The notes under the pieces are model-generated. The model was given only the letters and a program-made list of their open reading frames with translations, made no database searches and had not been told where the DNA came from. A stretch of DNA of 40,906 nucleotides from CAYJPV01 sp964396055. Its GTDB lineage: Bacteria > Acidobacteriota > Vicinamibacteria > Vicinamibacterales > JAKQTR01. Positions 1-5,873 of this stretch are shown in pieces. The position numbers were made by a program, and so were the translations under genes. Each line of letters starts with the position of its first letter. Position 1 is the stretch's first letter. The DNA is taken from assembly GCA_964396055.1 (NCBI GenBank), contig CAYNDV010000027.1, forward strand, positions 1 to 40,906. Direction: 5' to 3'.

Positions 1-1323
1 GCCCGCCGCCACCGCCACGGCCAGCAGGCCCGCCGCGCCGGCCACGCCGGCCGGCCACGCCCACTCGTCGCCGCTGCCGCCGCGGATCTGCATGGCCATC
101 TGGGCCAGCGGGTTGTACCACGCCATCGGCTCCTGCCACGCGAGCAGCGCCACCAGCGTGAGCACCGCCGGCCACACGTCGCCGGCCCGCGCCTGCCCGG
201 CGACCGCCCGCCGGATCCACCACGCGGCCGCCACGGACAGGAACGGGTACGCAGGCGTGAGATACCAGGGCGCGCGCGAGTTCAGCAGGAGGAAGAACCC
301 GACGACACCAGCCGGCACGCCCAGCAGCGCGGCCCGCATCGGCCCGGCCCCGTCGTCTCCCGCCCGGCGAAGCAGGATCCACAGCCCGCCCAGCCACAAC
401 GCCACCTGGGGAAAGGCCGAGAACAACGTCACGTCGGCGTAGTACTGGATGTTGCCGGGAATGCGGCGCCACGCGCCGAGCGCCGACCCGCTCTTGCCGC
501 TGATCGCACCGGCGGCCCGCCCGAGTTCGTCCCGGAAGGCCCAGACGTTCGCCAGATGCCACGAGCCGGCCGCGAGACCCGCCACGCCCAGCGCGACGGC
601 CAGTTGCAGCAACTGCCGCCGCGTGACGCGGCGCAGGATGACGAGGAACGCCGCGTGCCCCAGCAGCAGCGGCACGACCAGGGGCGACTTCACCCACGCC
701 AGGACGGCGACCCAGGCGGCATGGTGCCACGCGCGGCGCCGCCCCTGCACGAATCCCACAAGCGCGAGCGTCGATTCCGCGAAGAGCCACGCGACGGCGG
801 TCTCGAGCTCACCGGTCCGCGCGCCGTGCAGGTAGACGAAGTGAAGGTTGGTGACCAGCAGCGCCGCCGCGAGCAGGCCCGTGGCCCGCCCCGCCAGCGC
901 CCGCCCGAGCCGGTAGGTGGCCCACAACGCCAAAACGCCGCAGAGCGCGGACAGCAGGCGGACCGACCACATCGTGTCGCCGATGGCCGTGATGAGCGCC
1001 GCCCGCCCCCAGTACTGCAGCGGGGCGTTGATCAGCGTGTCGTAGACACGGTGCTGGCCCGCGAACACCACCCGGAGCCAGTCACCCGTGGCCACCATGC
1101 GGCGCGCCACCGCGTGATAGAACGCTTCGTCCTGGTTGATGAACTCGTATCCGTCGAGCCGCCAGAAGAACACCAGGGCCGTCAGGAGGGCGACAAACGC
1201 TGCCGACACGCCAAAGGCGACGCGCGGCCACCAGCCGCCCGCCGTGCCGCCGGGAGGCACCGACGCGGCCAGCGGGTGCGCCGGCCCGGCCGGCGCTGCG
1301 CGCTCGGATGAAGGCGTGTCCAA
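1..1323 (-). CDS. ArnT/PMT-like glycosyltransferase (GT39), 3' end beyond window
   Basis: The reading frame is open to the window edge, giving 441 codons without a stop. After one hydrophobic segment near residue 35 it reads NQDEAFYHAVARRM, the acidic first periplasmic loop typical of GT39/PMT-fold glycosyltransferases, which use polyprenyl-phosphate sugars as donors. Many hydrophobic helices follow, and a late SRAPWYLTPAYPF stretch is typical of the ArnT branch. Such enzymes sit in the inner membrane and glycosylate lipid A, proteins or other envelope acceptors; the acceptor here cannot be read. The only early start found is a TTG at 1321-1323, 6 nt after the stop of the preceding small gene; a GTG about 25 codons later is an alternative. 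Fold assignment is firm, substrate unknown. Confidence 0.85.
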   Translation of the reverse strand, partial: MDTPSSERAAPAGPAHPLAASVPPGGTAGGWWPRVAFGVSAAFVALLTALVFFWRLDGYEFINQDEAFYHAVARRMVATGDWLRVVFAGQHRVYDTLINAPLQYWGRAALITAIGDTMWSVRLLSALCGVLALWATYRLGRALAGRATGLLAAALLVTNLHFVYLHGARTGELETAVAWLFAESTLALVGFVQGRRRAWHHAAWVAVLAWVKSPLVVPLLLGHAAFLVILRRVTRRQLLQLAVALGVAGLAAGSWHLANVWAFRDELGRAAGAISGKSGSALGAWRRIPGNIQYYADVTLFSAFPQVALWLGGLWILLRRAGDDGAGPMRAALLGVPAGVVGFFLLLNSRAPWYLTPAYPFLSVAAAWWIRRAVAGQARAGDVWPAVLTLVALLAWQEPMAWYNPLAQMAMQIRGGSGDEWAWPAGVAGAAGLLAVAVAAG

Positions 1324-1329
1324 CGGAAC

Positions 1330-1554
1330 CTACGCGTCGGTCTGCTTCCTGGTGACCAGCCGCCAGGCCTTGCTGACGAGACCGACCACCTTGTTCCAGA
1401 ACATGAGCAGGACGCCGATGATGGCGCCGAAGATCGACGTCAGGGGCAGCACCTGATCGGGGGTGATGTAGAGGAAGACGCCGGCGCCGAGCCGGCTCAG
1501 GGTCTCCGCATACGGCAGGCCGGCGCGCACGAGGGGCTGCAGGTCCAGAAGCAT
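1330..1554 (-). CDS. Small membrane protein, unknown function
   Basis: This 74-residue protein starts MLLDLQPLVRAG. The start at 1554 is chosen because GTGGAG lies 5-6 nt upstream; the longer frame to 1650 has no ribosome site and a Pro/Arg-rich non-protein-like N-terminus. It has one or two hydrophobic segments (about residues 22-32 and 38-58) and a basic tail ending RKQTDA. It ends 6 nt before the glycosyltransferase, so the two are probably cotranscribed. I do not recognise the family. It may be a small accessory subunit for the glycosyltransferase, but this rests only on adjacency. Confidence 0.65.
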   Translation of the reverse strand: MLLDLQPLVRAGLPYAETLSRLGAGVFLYITPDQVLPLTSIFGAIIGVLLMFWNKVVGLVSKAWRLVTRKQTDA

Positions 1555-1581
1555 CGGTAACTCCACAAGAATCAACACTCT

Positions 1582-1611
1582 AGGATACGGTATCGGGCCC
1601 CTCAGGGGCAA
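1582..1611 (-). promoter_or_regulatory. Sigma70-like promoter for the small membrane protein/GT39 operon
   Basis: On the minus strand TTGCCC (1606-1611) is followed after 18 bp by TATCCT (1582-1587), about 28 bp before the chosen start codon at 1554. The boxes match the consensus at 4/6 and 4/6 positions. It diverges from the tRNA promoter on the other strand. Confidence 0.5.
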
Positions 1612-1639
1612 GCGACGGCCGCGCGGCAGGACAGACGGT

Positions 1640-1668
1640 TTGACCTTCACCAGTCAGCGTGGTACTAT
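1640..1668 (+). promoter_or_regulatory. Sigma70-like promoter of the initiator tRNA gene
   Basis: TTGACC (1640-1645) and TACTAT (1663-1668) are separated by exactly 17 bp and lie 37 bp upstream of the mature tRNA 5' end. The spacing and box quality are the best in this part of the window, as expected for a stable RNA promoter. Confidence 0.7.
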
Positions 1669-1705
1669 TCATCTGTTGGACGTGAGGCAACTCACGCGCC
1701 CGTGA

Positions 1706-1782
<77 letters not shown>

Positions 1783-1783
1783 T

Positions 1784-1813
1784 GAAAGCCGCCTGGGAGA
1801 CCAGGCGGCTTTC
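1784..1813 (+). terminator. Intrinsic terminator of the tRNA gene
   Basis: A perfect 13-bp stem (GAAAGCCGCCTGG at 1784-1796 with its complement at 1801-1813) encloses a GAGA tetraloop and begins one base after the tRNA CCA. The 3' arm ends in TTTC rather than a long T tract, so it may act as a strong hairpin terminator or 3' processing barrier. Confidence 0.75.
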
Positions 1814-1911
1814 GCCCTGTACGGGGGATTCCTGGTGGCCTGTGCCGGCGCCCGTCGTGCTAGACTGCGCCGCGGTACCGCCGCGTCCACCCCGCCCCCC
1901 ACCGAGGCCCT

Positions 1912-2595
1912 ATGCTGGACGTCATCCCCTGGCCCCTGCTCGTCGGCATCGTCGCCATCTTCGCCATCCTGGGCGGGGCGGTCTACCTCGAGCACCTCCG
2001 CGAACGGAAACGCCTCGAGGACCTCGCCACCTGGGCCGCGGGCATGAGCTTCACCATCGAGGGAGGCTCGCGCGACGCGTCTGCCGCGGGCCTGCCGCCG
2101 GAACTGCTGGCCCTGCCCCTCTTCAATCGCGGACGCGCCCGCAAGGTACGCAACCTGATTCGCGGCCGCGACCCGGACGGCAGCACGCTGGTGATGGACT
2201 ACCGCTACACGACGCAGAGCGGGAAGAACTCCGCCACCCTCGAACAGACCGTGGTCGCCTTCGAACTGCCCGCCGCCTCCCTGCCGTCGTTCGAACTCCG
2301 CCCCGAAGGCCTCTTCGCGAAACTCGGCCAGATGTTCGGCTCGCCCGACATCGACTTCGAGAGCAACCCGGAGTTCTCGCGGCGGTATCAGCTCACCGGC
2401 GCGGACCCGGATGCCGTGCGGCGTGTGTTCGAACGCCATGCGGTCGGGTACCTGTCGGGACAGGACGGCTGGGGCGTTGAAGGCGCCGGCACGTGGCTGA
2501 TTGTCTATCGCCCGCAGCGCCGGCAGAAGCCCGAGGACTACACCACGTTCCTCGGCCAGGCGCGGATGATCCTGCGGGCGGTGGTGCCGTACTAG
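1912..2595 (+). CDS. Membrane-anchored protein of unknown function
   Basis: The 227-residue protein has one N-terminal membrane helix (about residues 7-24, IPWPLLVGIVAIFAIL) followed by a charged stretch (HLRERKRLEDLA) and a soluble domain of about 190 residues. The soluble part alternates beta-strand-like segments with a conserved-looking LRPEGLFAKLGQMFG stretch and ends in a Tyr-rich region. No catalytic motif is evident and I do not recognise the family. Its stop overlaps the stop of the convergent LytTR gene within a single CTAG (2592-2595). Confidence 0.75.
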   Translation: MLDVIPWPLLVGIVAIFAILGGAVYLEHLRERKRLEDLATWAAGMSFTIEGGSRDASAAGLPPELLALPLFNRGRARKVRNLIRGRDPDGSTLVMDYRYTTQSGKNSATLEQTVVAFELPAASLPSFELRPEGLFAKLGQMFGSPDIDFESNPEFSRRYQLTGADPDAVRRVFERHAVGYLSGQDGWGVEGAGTWLIVYRPQRRQKPEDYTTFLGQARMILRAVVPY

Positions 2596-3344
2596 AGCAG
2601 TTCACTCAGCCGGGCATACCCCGCGCGGCTGACGGGCAGCTTGGTGCCGTTCTGCAGGATGGCGATGCGGCTGTCCTTGGCGTACAACTCGACGCGCGCG
2701 ATGCGCTCGATGTTGAGGATGTACGACCGGTGGATGCGCACGAAGCGCGTGCCGTCGAGCAGCGACTCCAGTTCGCCCATCGTCTGCTCCTTGAGGAAGC
2801 GCTTCCCCTCCGCGTGCAGGCAGACGTAATCGTCCTGGGCCTCCACGTAGTCGAGCTTGTCGACCGGCACGACGTGCACCCGCGAGCCGTCGCGCACGAG
2901 AATCCGCTCGATCGGGGCCTCGCGCTGCCGGGCGTCGGCCACCAGCGCCGCCAGGCGCTCGGTGGTGGTCTTGCCCACGCGCGCGAGAGCCTGCTCCAGG
3001 GCCTCGCCCAGCCGCTCGGGGCTGAAGGGCTTCAACAGGTAGTCGATGGCGTGAACCTCGAAGGCCTTCACCGCGTACTGGTCGAAAGCCGTCACGAAGA
3101 TCACGGCGGGCGGATCGGGCAGCAGTTCGAGCACCTCGAACCCGTTGAGCTTGGGCATCTGGATGTCGAGGAACAGCAGATCGGGCTTCAGATCCGCCAC
3201 GGCCTTCACCGCCTGGAAGCCGTTGGCGCACTCCCCCACCAGCGTCACCTGGGGAAACGCGCCGAGGTGCTCGCGCAGCACGGCGCGCGCCAGATCCTCG
3301 TCGTCCACGATCACGGCCCGCAGGGTGGTCTGCTCGTCGTTCAT
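2592..3344 (-). CDS. LytTR-family response regulator
   Basis: This is a 250-residue two-domain regulator. The receiver domain (about 8-125) has the acidic pocket D14/D15, phospho-acceptor D60 in LLFLDIQMP, T85 and K105 (LLKPF). The C-terminal LytTR DNA-binding domain (about 150-250) shows IERILVRDGSR, YVEAQDDYV and FVRIHRSYILN. Such proteins bind direct repeats upstream of target promoters after phosphorylation. The start overlaps the stop of the kinase gene by 4 nt (ATGA), so the pair is translationally coupled and should form one two-component system. The LiaF-like gene upstream in the same operon suggests an envelope-stress role, which is inference. Confidence 0.95.
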   Translation of the reverse strand: MNDEQTTLRAVIVDDEDLARAVLREHLGAFPQVTLVGECANGFQAVKAVADLKPDLLFLDIQMPKLNGFEVLELLPDPPAVIFVTAFDQYAVKAFEVHAIDYLLKPFSPERLGEALEQALARVGKTTTERLAALVADARQREAPIERILVRDGSRVHVVPVDKLDYVEAQDDYVCLHAEGKRFLKEQTMGELESLLDGTRFVRIHRSYILNIERIARVELYAKDSRIAILQNGTKLPVSRAGYARLSELL

Positions 3345-4438
3345 GAGGCCTTCGCTCCCGGCGCTGCCGGGGGGGCCGGCGCCGTGTCAGCACAGGGAAT
3401 CATCACGCGCGCGGAGAAGTGATCGCCCGTGTCCTTCACGTCGATGCGGGCCCGCGCGCCGAAGTGCACGTCGAGGCGCTGCCGGACGTTGCGCAGGCCG
3501 AAGCCGCTCTTCGGGCGCCGCGAGCGGTCCGGGTCGGCCGGGTTCTCGATGAGCACGGTCAGCAGGCCGTCGGCGTGCGTCACCGCGACGCGGATCGTGC
3601 CGCCGTCCAGCAGGTGGGCGATGCCGTGCGTCACCGCGTTCTCGACCAGGGGCTGCAGCAGGAGCGGCGGCACCTGGCAGCCGGCCACGGCCTCGTCGCC
3701 GGTGATCTCCACGGCCAGGCGTGCCCCGAACCGCACCTGCTCGATGTCGAGGTACTGCCGCGCCAGTGACAGCTCGTCCGACAGGCGGATGTGCTCCTGG
3801 CTCCCGAACTTCACGCTGGCGCGCAGGTAGTCGCTCAGCAGCACGCACATCCGGCGGGCGCCCGCGGGATCGGCCGTCGTCAGGGCGCTCACCGAGTTGA
3901 GGGCGTTGAACAGGAAGTGGGGATCGATCTGCGCCCGCAGGGCCCGCAACTCCGCCTCGCGGGCCAGGACCTGGGCGTTGAGCACCGCCCGTTCCGACGC
4001 GCGCGACTCCTGGACGCCGATGACGAGGTAGTTGATCGCGAGCGACAGGGCGTAGAGCAGCAGCCCGAGCTCAAAGACCAGCAGGCTGTCGGCGCGATAG
4101 CGGAGGTCGATCTGGGTCCAGCCGGCGGCGCGCGCGTACAGGAAGGTCAGCAGCCGGCCGAACCCGAACCAGAACGCCGCGGACAACAGGGCCGCCCCGG
4201 TGAGGTTCAGCGCCCCCGGGATCCACTCGGTGCGGCGCAGCGGGTTGCTGCGGCAGACGTACCACGTGGACAGGCTGATGAAGCCGAACGCCACGGCATG
4301 CGGCACGGCGAGCGCCAACGCCGGGCCCCAGCCCACCTCGCCGCCGCGGCGGAAGATGCCGGCCAGGACGGCGCCCACCAGCGCCCAGGCGCCGAGGAAC
4401 ATCACGAGGCGATCGGTGCGTTCGAGGACGGGATGCAT
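3341..4438 (-). CDS. LytS/YehU-type sensor histidine kinase
   Basis: The 365-residue kinase has four to five N-terminal membrane helices (about 12-30, 40-58, 76-100, 118-141) with only short loops, so it probably senses within the membrane. A coiled segment (145-170) leads to the His_kinase domain: H174 in LRAQIDPHFLFNALNS is the predicted autophosphorylation site. The ATP lid follows with N267 in LLQPLVENAVTHG and a G box GFGLRNVRQRL near 312-322. It overlaps the LytTR regulator by 4 nt and follows the LiaF-like gene by 13 nt. A short Pro/Ala tail ends the protein. Confidence 0.95.
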   Translation of the reverse strand: MHPVLERTDRLVMFLGAWALVGAVLAGIFRRGGEVGWGPALALAVPHAVAFGFISLSTWYVCRSNPLRRTEWIPGALNLTGAALLSAAFWFGFGRLLTFLYARAAGWTQIDLRYRADSLLVFELGLLLYALSLAINYLVIGVQESRASERAVLNAQVLAREAELRALRAQIDPHFLFNALNSVSALTTADPAGARRMCVLLSDYLRASVKFGSQEHIRLSDELSLARQYLDIEQVRFGARLAVEITGDEAVAGCQVPPLLLQPLVENAVTHGIAHLLDGGTIRVAVTHADGLLTVLIENPADPDRSRRPKSGFGLRNVRQRLDVHFGARARIDVKDTGDHFSARVMIPCADTAPAPPAAPGAKAS

Positions 4439-4451
4439 GCTGCGCGGCCGC

Positions 4452-5312
4452 TCAGTGCTTCACCTCGAGGCCGCCCATGAACGCCAGGCCGCGCACGATG
4501 AGCCGCTTGCGCGTGCCGGCCGGTTTCTGGCCGGTCCGGTCCTCGAACCCGCCCATGAACGGGAACACCTGAGGGACGATTACCCAGTCCTCGGGCACCC
4601 GGATCTCGATGCCGCCCCAGAACGCGAGCGTGTCGATGACCGCCTCTCCCTGCGCAATCGATGCCAGGCGCAGGTCGATCTTCGCGCCGCCCATCACCGC
4701 GAACACCGTCCCGCCCTTGAAGTCCTGCGTGACCAGCCGGCGCGTGATGCCGCCCATGAGCACGAAGGCGTTCACGGTCGTGTCGCCCGACGCCCCGGCC
4801 CCGGCCGTGCCGCCGACCGACGGGTCCGGCGGCGGCACTCGGCGCTCGGCCTCCCGGAACGGCGGCAACGCCGGCGGCGGCGAGGGCATCGACATCGGCG
4901 TCACCCAGCCGTCATCGTCGATCGGGTCGGCACCCGGCCCGGGCGCCGTGCCCGGCCGGAACCCGCCGCGGTTCTCCCGCCGGTCGTAGCCGCGCCATCC
5001 GCGGAACACGAGGAGCGCGCCGACCCCCGCCACGACCAGGGGCCACAGGTCGCCGATGCTGACGCGGATGAGTCCGATGTTGCGCCCGAGGAACCACAGG
5101 CCGGCCAGCAGCCAGATGACCGCACCGATGTAGCCGGACCAGTTCGCACTCTGGATGATCTGCGCCACGCCGATGCCGACCAGGACCAGCGGCCAGTACT
5201 GGAGGTAGTCGCGCGCGTCGATGACGCCCATGTTGTCCAGCGTGAACAGCACGCCGAACGCCAGGACGCCGAGGCCGATGACCACCTGCAACAGGTTCCG
5301 GTCTTCCCGCAT
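4452..5312 (-). CDS. LiaF-like membrane protein (LiaI/LiaF_C architecture)
   Basis: From MREDRNLLQ the 286-residue protein has four helices (about 7-25, 38-54, 60-76, 88-104) of the LiaI/LiaF-type N-terminal region, a Pro/Gly-rich linker (107-165) and a C-terminal domain (170-286). The C-terminal domain has five (M/W)GG turns: LMGGITRR, VMGGAKIDL, FWGGIEIRV, FMGGFEDR, FMGGLEVKH. This is the repetitive beta-helix pattern of the LiaF/DUF2154 cell-wall stress family. In Firmicutes LiaF holds the LiaS kinase inactive; here it sits directly before a LytS-type kinase, so an analogous role is plausible but inferred. A GTG at 5324 is an alternative start. GGTGG lies 6 nt before the chosen ATG. Confidence 0.85.
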   Translation of the reverse strand: MREDRNLLQVVIGLGVLAFGVLFTLDNMGVIDARDYLQYWPLVLVGIGVAQIIQSANWSGYIGAVIWLLAGLWFLGRNIGLIRVSIGDLWPLVVAGVGALLVFRGWRGYDRRENRGGFRPGTAPGPGADPIDDDGWVTPMSMPSPPPALPPFREAERRVPPPDPSVGGTAGAGASGDTTVNAFVLMGGITRRLVTQDFKGGTVFAVMGGAKIDLRLASIAQGEAVIDTLAFWGGIEIRVPEDWVIVPQVFPFMGGFEDRTGQKPAGTRKRLIVRGLAFMGGLEVKH

Positions 5313-5356
5313 GGCTGCCACCACGTTTCCCGCCCGGTCCTGCGCCCGCCCTGTGC

Positions 5357-5572
5357 CTACAGGTAGCTCACCAGCGTCCGCACCGCGGAGGCCACGAGCC
5401 CGAAGACCGCCGTCGCGAGGCGGCCCAGGTCACCGGAGTTGAGGGCGGAGGCGACCGTCATCGGTTCCGTCAGAAACAGCCAGATAGCCGCCGCCGCCAT
5501 GATCGACGTCGCCGCGCAGACCGTCAAGCCAAGACTGGCACCCACGCGGCCCATCACTCCCTGCAAGAGCAT
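5357..5572 (-). CDS. Small membrane protein heading the LiaF/LytSR operon
   Basis: A 71-residue protein starting MLLQGVMGRVG, with the start fixed by GGGAG placed 6 nt upstream. It has one clear hydrophobic helix (about 13-36, LTVCAATSIMAAAAIWLFL) and a second weaker one near the C-terminus (52-66). No family recognised. It is the first gene of the leftward operon and has a leader of about 200 nt carrying an operator-like palindrome. A small effector or sensor partner like LiaI is possible from position alone. Confidence 0.6.
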   Translation of the reverse strand: MLLQGVMGRVGASLGLTVCAATSIMAAAAIWLFLTEPMTVASALNSGDLGRLATAVFGLVASAVRTLVSYL

Positions 5573-5753
5573 TGAAGTCTCCCGCATCCTCACAGACAGG
5601 AATACGCGGGGCGGGAGGGGTCGCGCACGGTCTTCCCGGTCAGTGGCGGTCGAGTGTCGGCCGGTAACGTCGCGGACCGTGTTCCACCGGCGGGTGGCGC
5701 CAGGCTGGCTGGCCCGGGGGGCATCGCGGAACGGCAGGCGGGCGGGGTGGACC

Positions 5754-5803
5754 ATTGTGCAACCCCCTCTCGAGGATGCTTGCACAATGATATCACTATG
5801 CAA
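5754..5803 (-). promoter_or_regulatory. 24-bp palindromic operator with flanking inverted half-site
   Basis: Positions 5780-5803 form an imperfect palindrome centred on GATATC with ends TTGCACAATGAT / ATCACTATGCAA; 10 of 12 pairs match. It covers the -10 box of the leftward promoter at 5787-5815, the classic position for a repressor. An extra half-site ATTGTGCAA at 5754-5762 is the exact inverse of TTGCACAAT at 5780-5788, which could allow cooperative binding or an alternative hairpin. A second 24-bp site with 18 of 24 identical bases lies at 17886-17909. No obvious cognate regulator is encoded in the window. Confidence 0.6.
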
Positions 5804-5815
5804 TCCCCTAATCAA
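5787..5815 (-). promoter_or_regulatory. Sigma70-like promoter of the LiaF/LytSR operon
   Basis: Minus-strand TTGATT (5810-5815) and TATCAT (5787-5792) are spaced exactly 17 bp. The -10 matches TATAAT at 5/6. The -35 box lies in the outer arm of the repeat element at 5808-5873, and the -10 lies in the operator palindrome. Transcription would start near 5780, leaving a leader of about 200 nt before the 5572 start codon. Confidence 0.6.
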
Positions 5816-5873
5816 TCCCGGATTGATTTATACACTTCCGGCGGACTGCATCAATCAATCCGGGATTGATTAG
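5808..5873 (-). repeat. Palindromic hairpin element, copy 1 (REP/MITE-like or terminator)
   Basis: Two inverted copies of AATCAATCCCGGATTGATT (5810-5828 and 5853-5871), each itself a near-palindrome, flank a 24-nt spacer. With the outer CT/AG the inverted arms reach 21 bp. The TAA stop codon of the upstream dehydrogenase (5870-5872) lies in the arm, so the element abuts the coding end. Copy 2 at 21731-21795 has the same geometry at another gene end. Elements like this act as mRNA 3'-end stabilisers, terminators or immobile MITEs; the sequence does not decide which. Confidence 0.8.
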
